Positions 43,397-53,425 of a DNA stretch of 64,000 nucleotides are shown piece after piece. Positions within the stretch are counted from its first letter, which is position 1. Each line of letters starts with the position of its first letter. A model generated the notes under the pieces. It ran no database searches, was not told the origin of the DNA, and saw only the letters and a list, made by a program, of their open reading frames with translations. The stretch spans positions 50,984,112 through 51,048,111 of the forward strand of contig CM039462.1 in NCBI GenBank assembly GCA_022414725.1, written 5' to 3'. This DNA is from Microglena sp. YARC (Eukaryota > Chlorophyta > Chlorophyceae > Chlamydomonadales > Chlamydomonadaceae). The position numbers were made by a program, and so were the translations under genes.

Positions 43397-44878
43397 CTAG
43401 CACGGTACGCTCTGCCTTGAGCTGTGAATGGGTTTAAAGGGTAAGTCCACGGTGAGATTGTGAAACTCATCAGTGGATAATGCACTCGGTAAATGGAGAT
43501 TAGGCCTGAGTGTAAGTTTTTGTTGTAATGGGTCTGGTAGGGCAGAAATGCCTGGCAGAGACAACAGTGGTGTACCCAATAGCACGTCGAAGATGCTGTT
43601 GTCTGGCGCGATGACGAAGGTCGCCCAGACGGTGATTTCATGCGGCGTAGTGCTGCAGAAGACGACCGGCACGCTGACTTCCTGAGTCAGGGAGTTCTTC
43701 TGGTCGTTGAAGGCCACCATCCTGTGGTTGCAAGCTGTTGTTGCGTAGCCCAGGGAATCGGCGGTGGACTGAGACAGAAAATTTAGGCCGCTACCTGTGT
43801 CGACTAAGATCATCAGCAGATTCCAACGGAGGAGGCCAGCCGCAGACCTGATGGAGAGGCTTGTCTGTTGGGACAGGTTGGCCAGGTATGGTACCCCGTA
43901 GGTAGGTTCCGTGCCTTGTAACAGGGTTGCGGTTGCTCGGCTCAAGTGGCCTGAGCGAGTGTAATCATGGACAAATGTTTGCACCGGGTCTGTGGACACA
44001 AACCGTGCACGTTGTGCGGTCTCCATGGCTGTAGCCCTAACTTGCAGAGCTCGATTGAACTCGTGCAGGTTTTGTATTTCTCGGAGGACCAGCTCCATGT
44101 CCTTTTTCAGGACGGTTATCTCGTCCATGAGGAGAGTTGTTGTAGCTTGATGCTGGGCCCTGGTGACAGTCTTGTTGTGCTGTTGGGCGCCAGGCAAAGG
44201 GATGGCGGATGTGCTGCCGGGTCCTGAGGTGGCAGGATTGCAGGTTGGCGTATACATAGCCTGTGATTGGGCTTGCGTCAGGGTCCCTGGGGCCTGTGCA
44301 AAGCTAACCACCATGGCCGGGCTGTACCAGTCAGGTTCTGGCGGTCCGTTGTTGGCTGGAGGTGCTGACTCAATCCGCAGTGGTTGGTTATCCCGACTGT
44401 GAGTGTCGTGCGGGTGAGAGGGGCGCTGAGCGCCTGCTGTCAATCTGGCAAACTCTTGGCGAATAGCACCAACTGTGTCGTGCATAAGCTGTTCAAGGTG
44501 TGCAGCTTGTTGCTGGAGTGCCATCACTGTCTCCTGACGTTGGTGCTGTTGCTGGTTGTCGCGACGGTAACCTCCTTGGCGATCGTTGCCTTGGTGGCCA
44601 CCTTGGCGGTTGTTGCCTTGGTTTCCCCCTTGGCGGTTGTTACCATGGTAGCTGCCTTGGCGGTTGTTGCCTTGGTAGTTACCTTGGCGGTTGTTGCCTT
44701 GGTACCCTTGGGTCTGACCCTGGTTACCTTGGTACCCTTGCATGTGGCCCTGGGGACCCTGGTTACCACCTTGGTTGCGGGTGTTAGGAAGCTGGGGAGG
44801 TCGCTGTCTCCCTTGCAATGTGCGGAAGTAGGGTGTGCCTGCCTTCAATACGTTAAATGCGGGAGGGCCGCGCTCCAT
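43397..44878 (-). CDS. Ty3/gypsy Gag C-terminus and retropepsin-like protease
   Basis: 493 codons on the minus strand. Residues 35-110 are a Gln/Gly/Asn-rich tandem repeat (QGNNRQGG units). A helical, coiled-coil-like part follows (LLMDEITVLKKDMELVLREI). Near residue 360 is LLMILVDTGSGLNFLSQSTA, the DTGS active-site loop of retroviral-type aspartic proteases, followed about 70 residues later by a FDVLLGTPLL flap/second-strand segment. The protease would process the Gag-Pol of this algal retroelement. The frame is intact, but it lies in an element broken elsewhere. It overlaps the preceding zinc-knuckle frame by 34 bases in the -1 relation. Confidence 0.75.
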   Translation of the reverse strand: MERGPPAFNVLKAGTPYFRTLQGRQRPPQLPNTRNQGGNQGPQGHMQGYQGNQGQTQGYQGNNRQGNYQGNNRQGSYHGNNRQGGNQGNNRQGGHQGNDRQGGYRRDNQQQHQRQETVMALQQQAAHLEQLMHDTVGAIRQEFARLTAGAQRPSHPHDTHSRDNQPLRIESAPPANNGPPEPDWYSPAMVVSFAQAPGTLTQAQSQAMYTPTCNPATSGPGSTSAIPLPGAQQHNKTVTRAQHQATTTLLMDEITVLKKDMELVLREIQNLHEFNRALQVRATAMETAQRARFVSTDPVQTFVHDYTRSGHLSRATATLLQGTEPTYGVPYLANLSQQTSLSIRSAAGLLRWNLLMILVDTGSGLNFLSQSTADSLGYATTACNHRMVAFNDQKNSLTQEVSVPVVFCSTTPHEITVWATFVIAPDNSIFDVLLGTPLLSLPGISALPDPLQQKLTLRPNLHLPSALSTDEFHNLTVDLPFKPIHSSRQSVPC

Positions 44879-45201
44879 ATGTCGTACCGTTGGATGGACT
44901 TGGGGTGCCAGGTGGGGCCAGCGTTAGCTGGGTTGTTGGTAAAGCAGGTATCTGCCCCGTGTCCTCCGAGGCCGCAAACGGTGCACAAGGGTGCAGATCC
45001 TTGTGCATTGTCTGGTTTGCCAGGTCTGGGCAAGGTTGGGACGGCAAGATTAATGGGCAGGATAGGCAGGGGGTTTGGGTACCCAATGCGACTGGCCTGT
45101 CTTGTTTTTCCTGGCATTGTAACTGCCTCGTACTGCGCGCCGGCAGTAGCCTGATTCCGCTTCTCTGATTCAGTCTGAGCAATAATTGAGAGCTGCTCCA
45201 T
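44845..45201 (-). CDS. Ty3/gypsy Gag segment with CCHC zinc knuckle
   Basis: 118 codons on the minus strand. The key motif is CTVCGLGGHGADTC, fitting C-x2-C-x4-H-x4-C, the nucleocapsid zinc knuckle that binds retroelement RNA. The frame extends upstream of the nominal start (SFYKLNEPLHTMEQL), where it meets another Gag frame (45219-45410) containing RFIKVYKTYD and GPERNSTPTRV, probably the capsid end after a frame change. The end of this frame overlaps the protease frame in -1 register, either a programmed frameshift or a mutation. No classical slippery heptamer is evident. Confidence 0.7.
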   Translation of the reverse strand: MEQLSIIAQTESEKRNQATAGAQYEAVTMPGKTRQASRIGYPNPLPILPINLAVPTLPRPGKPDNAQGSAPLCTVCGLGGHGADTCFTNNPANAGPTWHPKSIQRYDIWSAALPHLTY

Positions 45202-45218
45202 GGTGTGGAGGGGTTCGT

Positions 45219-46801
45219 TCAGCTTGTAAAAGCTGCCTGAGGGACCAGTACCCTAGTGGGTGTACTGTTCCTTTCTGGCCCATAGGTTTCTCTCAAAGAG
45301 GGGGACATAGTGTCGAGCAAGAGTCCTGCCTTGGTCAGGGCATCCCTGTAGTGTGGGGTGCCTGGCCTGGTATCGTAAGTTTTATAGACTTTGATGAAGC
45401 GCTCCATCATGATCCGAGAGTTGGATAGAGCATGCCTTGCAGGTCATAGACGTCGAAGGCAAGATACAGCGCTTGGGCTTCCATGGGAGTAACCTTGAGC
45501 GCTGTCGACAGGCCGGTCTTGACTAGGCTGTAGAAGTGTAAAAGCTTCTCCTCCCATGAAGCGGGACAAGGCTTGGTTGGCCTTGGGCGTCAACTTGGAG
45601 GATGCCATTAATCTGGAGCTGAGCAGTCAAGGCCTCGGAGCTGCTTGGATCCATGTAGCCTTGTTGTCCTCAAACAGCGTGTAGGGTTGCGAGTCTGGGT
45701 AGACTCGTACGAGCGTCATGTCGTACACCCGTTGCACGCTCAAAGGCTTGCGCTGGTCAACGATGAACGCTCGGAGTCTGGCCAGCCATGCCTCAACCTT
45801 TTTGACGTCGCCACCTTGAAGCAGGGCTGTCTTCTGATGGGGTATACCAAGATGGGCCCGATTGGATGTTCATCATGATTGGCACAAAGTCATCATTGTC
45901 ACTATCTGAGTCTGTGGTATGGCCGCTGTTCTGAGGAGTGGTCGCTACCCTCAGGGTCAGGTGGGGTTGGGGGCCTCGTCATCGGGATCATCACTTCCAT
46001 CGTTTCCGCCATTTCCGCCATTACCGATGTCTGGCACATCATCTTCACCATGATTATCACCATCTGGGTTGTTGCCACCGGCTGGGTTACCTCCATCAGG
46101 TTCGTCTGAGGACGGGTCATCAGAACTGTCACCAGGATTGTCACCGGGCAGTTGCGTAGATGGTACCGCCCCAGATGTTCCGAGGGGCTGGACGGTTGCA
46201 GACGGTGCACTGCCTTATGCAACCCCATGTTGGGGAGCTCCTGTGATAGGACTCGAGGCCTCGTCGTCAGATCGAAACAATTTGTTGCTCACCATGCGTG
46301 GATTGGATCCTGCAAATTGCTCTGACGGTGTCACGAAAGCTTCTGGTGGTGTGTGTCTGTCTGTGGTTGGGTAGGAATGGGCGTTCTTTGTGGAGACAGA
46401 GGTGGGAACTCTTCCTCGCACAATGGAACTCTGGCTGCTGGTGCTCCCAAGGTGGTGTTGACCAGGGTTCTATCTGGGTTACCACTTGGCTTCTTGAGTC
46501 CATGTCCAGTTGCCCATGCTAGTTGTGGTGAGGCACGGCGGGAAGGGTCAATGTTGGATGGCCCTCGCCGTTGCCGTGAGATTGGGGCTGGGACGACAAT
46601 GTCTGCATGATTGGGGGACTGGGTGATGGAGGAGGAGGAGAAAGGAGGAGGGACTGATGGGCTGGGAGGAGAGGACGGGGAAGAGCTGTCGATTGTAGTT
46701 GGTTGGTGTCCCCCACCGTGCTGGGAATTTTGTGGTTCCAGCGGGGGAGGAGAGACGGGGGTGTTTACAAGAAGGTCAGGGCGGGGGAGGGTGTCCCCCA
46801 C
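45219..46801 (-). pseudogene. Degraded Ty3/gypsy Gag N-terminal region
   Basis: Several minus-strand frames succeed each other: a capsid-like piece (45219-45410), an Asp/Gly-rich stretch around 45930-46140 (in the frame rich in GAC/GGT codons), and a Pro/Ser-rich 156-codon frame (46331-46801) with RVPLCEEEFPPLSPQRTPIP. The order and low complexity suit the N-terminus of a retroelement Gag, but no single frame spans it. At least two frame changes are needed, so it is non-functional. Confidence 0.45.
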
Positions 46802-46960
46802 CAGACTGGGGGTCTGCGGCCCCCAGTGGGGGAGGAGAGCCGTTTACAAGGGGTCAGGGCAGGGAGGGTGTCCCCCACCAGACTGGGATTCTGAGGCCCC
46901 CAGTGGGGGAGGAGAGCCGTTTACGAGGGTTACAAGATGGGAGGTGGGTGGGGGTACTGG
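46690..46960. repeat. ~80-bp direct repeat, three copies
   Basis: GGTGTCCCCCACCAGACTGG, GGCCCCCAGTGGGGGAGGAG and AGCCGTTTAC recur at about 46707, 46788 and 46869. The first copy is more diverged. It lies at the 5' side (minus-strand sense) of the gypsy gag. Confidence 0.8.
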
Positions 46961-48129
46961 TTGTTGCAGAATGTGATGGAAGTGTGGGGAAGGTTGGGTT
47001 CATTAACGCCTGTTGTGTACCGACGGTGTCATCTAAATGCAGTGCTTGAATTTGGTTAGCAAGATCTGAAGTTAGGGGCAGGAATTGGTTATGTCTTGCA
47101 ATGCCCTGGCTGTCATGCTTCTAGTGGTGCGAGACATGTGGTTTGTCTGCCCTGAGGATTACTAATGCACGTGCGAGAGAACTGCAGGCTTTAGTGGTCA
47201 GAGAATAAATGGCTGTAAAGGCTGCAAGAACAGCGGGCTGGTGGCTGGAACAGCAGTGGGCACTAGTGGCCGGAATACAGTGGCTCGAATGGCCGGTGCT
47301 TGTTTAGCAGTACGGGATTGCGGCACGAGTGGCCAGGAACGCAATGGGCAATAGTGGCCAGAGGTTTATAAGGGTGAGTACTAGGGACACAATTTGAACA
47401 GGTTGGGGACAGGTAAGTGAGGCGCCAGTTCTTCCGTCAACTCTGTTTGTGTTTAGACTAAATCTTGAGTGGATTAACTTTGATCTTGTGTGGATCAGCA
47501 GTTGAGGTAGGATTTAGATGAGACAGTGGGAGGGATCAGGTCCGTAACTATAACTCTGCACTCCTAACCAATCAGTCAGTGGGATTACTTAGGAGTTCTC
47601 TACACCAAGCAGTTCCACTTGAACTGGCTCATCGTCTACTTGCTGCCACCACAGGGTATGTCCCTGGTGGTGATGCTCTAGAACGAAAGAAAAAAAAATA
47701 GTAGCCCTGGCAGGAGGTACCAAATGGTTTGGGGCCTCAGTACCGGCCCCCTGGCTGGCATCTGTGGAGGCTCATGTTGCGTTTCTCACCGTTTGGTTGG
47801 GCGTTGAGTGTTCTTGGACGTGGGAGTCCGGGGAAGCAGTAGGGCAGAGACGACAGCAGCCAAAGTGGTGTCTGGAGTTCCTTGATGACAACAGCGGGGG
47901 TTGGACGCAGAGGGGGTTAATTCCAGGGAGGGTTCTGAGAGACAAAAGACGAGTGAGTGTTACATAATAAGTGTAGATAATAATTAATTGAAGGCCGCAG
48001 TCGGTTATTGACTGGCCGTAAGACTAGCTCTCTAGTAAGTAAATAGCGGGCTTAAAAAGGGCAAGAAGAAAATCGGCTGGAGGTGGCTGCACGGACTGCA
48101 TCAACGGCAAAGGAAGTTCGATCGGCTTA
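46961..48129. other. Retroelement leader or unique sequence, no gene
   Basis: No ORF is supported. GTGGC(C)GGAATAC and CAGTGGGCACTAGTGG-like phrases recur at 47220-47360. The region would correspond to the untranslated leader of the gypsy element on the minus strand. A 23-base segment at 47935-47957 recurs at 48492-48514. Confidence 0.35.
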
Positions 48130-48415
48130 CTAAAGGGTTACTAGCTATTAATACGAGTCAACCAGGGGCGGCTTAAGCAAGCTATCGAGTCAAGAGCACG
48201 GATGGGCTCTGTCGGCTGCTGGAGGCTGGAATGGTTAGGTGTTATCAATACTAATCAGCCAAGGGCAGCTTTGCTAGTAACCGAGCAAAGGGCACGGGTG
48301 GCCTCGGCTGCTGGAGGGTGGAATGGTTACGTGTTATCAATACCCATTAGCCAAGGGCAGCTCTGCTAGTAACCGAGCAAAGGGCACGGATGGATCACAG
48401 CCGGCTCACAATAGG
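48130..48415. repeat. ~85-bp repeat, three copies
   Basis: GTTATCAATACTAATCAGCC, AAGGGCAGCTTTGCTAGTAA and CCGAGCAAAGGGCACGG occur at about 48240-48300 and 48330-48390, with a more diverged copy at about 48145-48205 (AATACGAGTCAACCAGGGGC). Confidence 0.75.
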
Positions 48416-48491
48416 CTGAATGGGCAATCAAGATGAGGTCTGTCAACAGGCAGCATCATCATCACGACTCTGTAACACTAACTGGACGCAC

Positions 48492-48780
48492 CTGAGAGAC
48501 AAAAGACGAGTGAGGGTTGTGTTCAGCTCGCTGCTCTCTTTATTGTGGCGCGAACTCATTCATGGCTTAGGGCTTAAGGAATTGAGATGTGAAATGATGC
48601 TGTCCTGGCCGGCATCTGATGCCAACCGGGTTGCAATTGGATATGGGAATATATATTGCCGCAGCTGCGGGGTAGCTGCGCTTGGCACGTGGTGTGGCAC
48701 GTGGTGTTCGCTTGCGAGAGCGTTTACTGACAGGTTGGCGTGTTACGTACGCAGTGTTTGGGCACGCGTTCGCGCGTGAC
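48492..48780 (-). mobile_element. Candidate 5' LTR or terminal segment of the gypsy-bearing insertion
   Basis: On the minus strand this 289-base stretch begins TGTCACGCGCGAACG directly after the interrupted LINE codon and ends TCGTCTTTTGTCTCTCA, giving TG...CA ends of plausible LTR size. It contains CACAATAAAGAGAGCAGCG, which has an AATAAA. A matching 3' LTR is not seen at the low end of the insertion (41230), so the assignment is tentative. The terminal 23 bases recur at 47935-47957. Confidence 0.35.
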
Positions 48781-49490
48781 AAGTGTTCATCATAGAGGTT
48801 ATTAGGGTTAAAAACCATAACCTGAGATTTGTTTACGTTCTGTGATGCAGACCCTTGTCTTTGGCATACACGGCCAAATGATACAGCATCTTTTGAAAAT
48901 CCCTCGCACTATTGGCTAAAAGAGTAAGGTCATGTGCTTACATCATATGTGAAATGATGGTGTATTCATTTAACCCAACCCGCGCTCCTTGTTCGTTGGG
49001 GAAGCATTGAGGGACATCATTCACAAAAAGTGATAAAATAATGGGGCTCAAGGGACATCCTTGCTTCACTCCCCTCGCAGGGTTGATCGGTCCTGTGCTT
49101 ATATTCTCATCTACCAACTCATATGTATCATATGCGTAAAAAAAAATGGTTGCTCTTAGAAGAGGATAAGGCACATTCCCCTCTTCAAGGAGTTTCCACG
49201 TTTCTTTTCTGTTGACAGTGTCATAAGCTTGACTAAAGTCTATGAAAGCACAGAAAACTTGTTTATTTTTTCTTCTTTGTTTGGCAGCCTGAATAAGGTG
49301 TCTCAAGATAAACATGGTTTTAAGGGTATTGCGATCTGGGTAGAACCCAAATTGTGTTCCGGGGATTTATTTTTCCTACACGCACCACTCAGTCACCAAA
49401 TCTATCCCGTAGAACATTGGCATACAGTCGGTAAAGAGCAGGACTAACTGCTAGCATTCTCTAGTTGTTGGGGTTGAGGAGGTTGAGTGC
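48781..49490 (-). pseudogene. Non-LTR retrotransposon reverse transcriptase fragment
   Basis: The minus strand encodes RMLAVSPALYRLYANVLRDR, GTQFGFYPDRNTLKTMFILR, VFCAFIDFSQAYDTVNR (motif A), GVKQGCPLSPIILSLFVNDV (motif B), then an in-frame TAA, AHDLTLLANSARDFQKMLYH (where YADD is expected) and, after a shift, VNKSQVMVFNPNNL. These are the ordered RT blocks of LINE-type elements. The catalytic YADD has decayed to stop-Ala-His-Asp, and further stops and shifts are present, so it is dead. The fragment ends at 48781 in the codon for His, where the gypsy-bearing segment is inserted. Confidence 0.85.
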
Positions 49491-49625
49491 AAGCTTGAGG
49501 TTCACCAGCCCCAAAGTGTTTGGAGACGTGGGTCTTCCAAATGTCAAATAGGATGAGGATCTCCTACTTTTCATGTTTCTTCCGTAATAAAGGGTAAGCA
49601 TCTGGGTCTTTGTTTTGCATCGAAT

Positions 49626-49868
49626 CTAACAGATGGGCCGCACGGAACTTCTCAAACTTGCGTTTGGCAGCTCTTTAGATTGGGTGGGGTTCAAAATGCT
49701 TTTTGCTCTGCCTGTGGTGAAAAGGAATTCGAAGCGTGCGAGGATCTCACTATGTTCAAAGGCTAATTCATCTGCTCTGCCTATGTGGGCGTTGAAATAT
49801 TCTAGGATAATGATGTCTTCAAAAGCTAGTTGTGCTATAGAAACATCTTCAAGTAGGCTAGCATTCAT
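49626..49868 (-). pseudogene. Non-LTR retrotransposon endonuclease fragment
   Basis: An 80-codon minus frame contains FEDIIILEYFNAHIGRADEL, recognisable as the 'xGDFNAHxG' block of the AP-type (EEP) endonuclease of LINE elements, here with Glu-Tyr in place of Gly-Asp. It lies directly upstream (minus sense) of the RT fragment, as in LINE ORF2. The catalytic Asp is changed, and the rest of the endonuclease is missing beyond about 49.9 kb, where tandem repeats begin. Confidence 0.6.
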
Positions 49869-49947
49869 TTAAATGATATCTCCTGCTGAGTGTGAGCCAG
49901 GGTTGATGTTAACAAATCCAACACAAAAATCACCATTAACACACAAT

Positions 49948-50085
49948 ATTGCACCGTATGTCTACTAATGCGCATCCATCAATATTGCACCGTATGTCTA
50001 CTAATGTGCATCCATCAATATTGCACCGTATGTCTACTGATGTGCATCCATCAATATTGCACCGTATGTCTACTGATGTAACCAC
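49948..50085. repeat. 37-bp tandem repeat, four copies
   Basis: The unit is TTGCACCGTATGTCTACTAA plus TGYGCATCCATCAATA, ending abruptly at about 50085. Each unit contains a full TATGTCTACT block with few changes. Confidence 0.9.
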
Positions 50086-51115
50086 CCTAGCACCCCAACC
50101 ATGTAACCAACCTAGCAACCCAAACGTTTATCAGCCTGGCTCCCCAACTAGGTAACCAGCCTGGCAACCAAAACTTTGATCAGCCTGGCTCCCCAACCAG
50201 GTAACCAGTCAGGCAACCCAAATATTGACCAGCCTGGCTCCCCAACCAAGTATCCAGCTTGGCAACCCAAACGTTGTCCAGCCTGGCTCTCCAACTAGGT
50301 AACCAGCCTAGCAACCCAAACGTTGCCCAGACTGCCCCCCAACCAGGTAACCAGCCATGCAACCCTAACCATGACTAGCCTGGCTCCCCAACAAGGTAAC
50401 TAGCATGCCCCCCCAACCAGGGAACCATCCTGGCAAACCAAACGCTGGCCAGATTAGCTTCCCAACCTGGTAAACAACCAAGGCAACCCAAACGTTGACC
50501 AGACCAGCAACCCAACCAAGTAACCTGCCAAGCAACCCAAACGTTGACCAGACCAGGAACCCAACCAGGTAACCTGCCAGGCAACCCAAACGTTGACCAG
50601 ACCAGGAACCCAACCAGGTAACCTGCCAGGCAACCCAAACGTTGACCAGCCTGGCTCCCCGACTAGGTAACCAGCCTGGCGAACCAAACGCTGACCAGAT
50701 TGGCTTCCCAACTAGGTAAACAACCAAGGCAACCCAAATGTTGACCAGACTAGCAACCCAATCAGGTAACCTGCCAGGCAACCCAAACATTGACCAGACC
50801 AGGAACCCAACCAGGTAACCTGCCAGGCAACCCAAACGTTGACCAGACCAGCAACCCAACCTCATAACCTGCCAGGCAACCCAAACGTTGACCAGACCAG
50901 CAACCCAACCAGGTAACCTGCCAGGCAACCCAAACGTTGACCAGGCCAGCAACCCAACCAGGTGACCAGCCTGGAACCAAGTAATAACAAGCCTGGCAAC
51001 TAGGTAACCAGCCTGGCACACCAAAATGAAACCAGCCTGGCGCTCCAAACAAGTTACCAGCTTGGCAACCCCAAAGGTAACCAGCCTGGCACCCCAAGAG
51101 GCTGGCCTTATAAAC
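50086..51115. repeat. Irregular AACCAGCCTGGCAACCCAAA minisatellite (1 kb)
   Basis: Units of about 30-60 bp are built from CAACCAGGTAACCTGCCAGG, CAACCCAAACGTTGACCAG and CCAGCCTGGCTCCCCAAC. The central part (50500-50960) is more regular than the ends. Minus-strand frames (Trp/Leu/Gly-rich) are period artefacts. Confidence 0.9.
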
Positions 51116-51311
51116 CAGCTAGGCTGAATGGGCTTCCTTGGACGTCGTGGGAAGCTTCACAATCCACACGTGGGCAGCAATATGCTCTTTAGCCACTTTA
51201 TTCTAAGTTTTGAATGGTATTTCACACCCGGAGCTGGGTCTCCCGACACTAACCAGCGACACAGAGGATTCAGTTTGAATGGTGTTGCCACTCCTACACA
51301 AGAGTAGGCAC
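51116..51311. other. Unique spacer with a block shared with 54.7 kb
   Basis: The stretch 51218-51311 (TTTCACACCCGGAGC, then CAGCGACACAGAGGATTCAG, then GAGTAGGCA) is a diverged copy of 54696-54786. It lies immediately before the 29-bp array. No ORF is supported. Confidence 0.6.
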
Positions 51312-53425
51312 TGGGTGACCAGGTTAAGGCACTTCCCAGGCTAGTGACAACATTAAGGCACTTCCCAAGCCAGTAACCACGTTCGGGCACTTCCCAGGCT
51401 AGTGACCACGTTAAGGCACTTCCCAGGCTAGAGACCACGTTAAGGCACTTCCCAGGCTAGTGACCACGTTAAGGCACTTCCCAAGCTAGTGACCACGTCA
51501 AGGCACTTCCCAGGCTAGTGACCACGTTAAGGCACTTCCCAAGCTAGTGACCACGCTAAGGCACTTCCCAGGCTAGTGACCACGCTAAGGCACTTCCCAG
51601 GCTAGTGACCACGTTATTGCACTTCCCACGCTAGTAACCACGCTAAGGCACTTCCCAAGCTAGTGACCACATTAAGGCACTTCCCAGGCTAGTGACCACG
51701 TTAAGGCACTTCTCAGGCTAGTGACCACGCTAAGGCACTTCCCAGGCTAGTGACCACGTTAAGGCACTTCCCAGGCTAGTGACCACGTTAAGGCACTCAC
51801 CAGGCTAGTGACCACGTTAAGGCACTTCCCAGGCTAGTGACCACGTTAAGGCACTTACCAGGCTAGTGACCACCCTAAGGCACTTCTCATGCTAGTGACC
51901 ACGCTAAGGCACTTCCCAGGCTAGTGACCACGTTAAGGAACTTCCCAAGCTAGTGACCACGTTAAGGCACTTCCCAGGCTAATGACCACGCTAAGGCACT
52001 TCCCAAGCTAGTGACCACGTTAAGGCACTTCCCAGGCTAGTGACCACGCTAAGGCACTCACCAGGCTAGTGACCACGTTAAGGCACTCACCAGGCTACGT
52101 GACCACGTCCTAAGGCACTTCCCAGGGCTAGTGACCAACGCTAAGGCACGTTCCCAGGCTAGTGACCATCGTTAAGGCACCTTCCCAGGCTAGTGACCAC
52201 GTTAAGCACTTCTCCCAGGCTAGTGACCACGTTAAGGCACTTCCCAGGCTAGTGACCACGTTAAGGCACTTCCAGGGCTAGTGACCACGTTAAGGCACTT
52301 CCTAGGCTAGTGACAAATTACTTAAGGCACTTCCCAGGCTAGTGACCACGTTAAGGCACTTCCCAGGCTAGTGACCACGTTAAGGCACTTCCCAGGCTAG
52401 TGACCACGTTAAGGCACTTCCCAGGCTAGTAGTTAAGGCACTCCCAGCTGCTTGAACTTCCCAGCAGTAAGGCACTTCCCAGGCTAGTGACAACACTAAG
52501 GCTTCCCAGGCTAGTGACACGTTAAGCACTTCCCGGCTGACCAAAGGCACTTCCTAGGCTAGTGACCACATTAAGGCACTTCCCAGGCTAGTGACCACGT
52601 TAAGGCACTTCCCAGGCTAGTGACCACGTTAAGGCACTTCCCAGGCTAGTGACCACGTTAAGGCACTTCCCAGGCTAGTGACCACGTTAAGGCACTTCCC
52701 AGGCTAGTGACCACATTAAGGCACTTCCCAGGCTAGTGACCACGTAGTCTAAGGCACTTCCCAGGCTAGTGACCACGAAGGCACTTCCCAGGCTAGTGAC
52801 CACGGTTAAGGCACTTCCCAGGCTAGTGACCACGTTAAGGCACTCACAGGCTCAGTGACCACGATTAAGGCACTTCCCAGGCTATTGTGACCACGTTAAG
52901 GCACTCTAGTGACCATAAGCACTTCTCATGCTAGTGACCACGCTAGGCACTTCCCAGGCTAGTGACCACGTTAAGCACTTCCCAAGCTAGTGACCACGTA
53001 TAAGGCACTTCCCAGGCTAAGTGACCAGCTAAGGCACTTCCCAAGCTAGTGACCACGTTAAGGCACTTCCCAGGCTTAGTGACCACCGTTACAGGCACTC
53101 ACAAGGGCATGCTAGTGACCACGTTAAGGCACTCACCAGCTAGGTGTAACCACAGGCACTTCCGCTATGACCCAGGCACTTCCCAGGCTAGTGACCACGT
53201 TTCCCAGGCTTAGCAGACCACGTTAAGGCACTCCCCAGGCCTAGTGACCACGTTAAGGCACTTTCCCAGGCTCAGAAAACCACGTGACCACGTTAAGGCA
53301 CTTCCCATGCTAGAGACCACGTTAAGGCACTCCCACCAAGTACTGATCAAGATCCCAAGGCTAGTGACCACACATGGGATAGAAACCTAGTACTGATCAA
53401 GATCCCCAGGCTAGTGACCACCTTC
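51312..53425. repeat. 29-bp minisatellite, about 70 copies (2.1 kb)
   Basis: The unit combines GCTAGTGACCACGTTAAGGC and ACTTCCCAG. Copies are regular to about 52080. Between 52090 and 53330 single-base insertions and deletions become frequent, and the period is then partly lost. The end shows a different motif (GTACTGATCAAGATCCC) twice. Confidence 0.95.

Noticed and set aside
44384..45154. 256-codon plus-strand frame opposite the gag/protease region
   Set aside because: Antisense shadow of the QGNNRQGG repeat and Gag coding; no domain of its own.
50365..51048. 227-codon Trp/Leu/Gly-rich minus frame resembling a membrane protein
   Set aside because: It is a translation of the AACCAGCCTGGCAACCC minisatellite.
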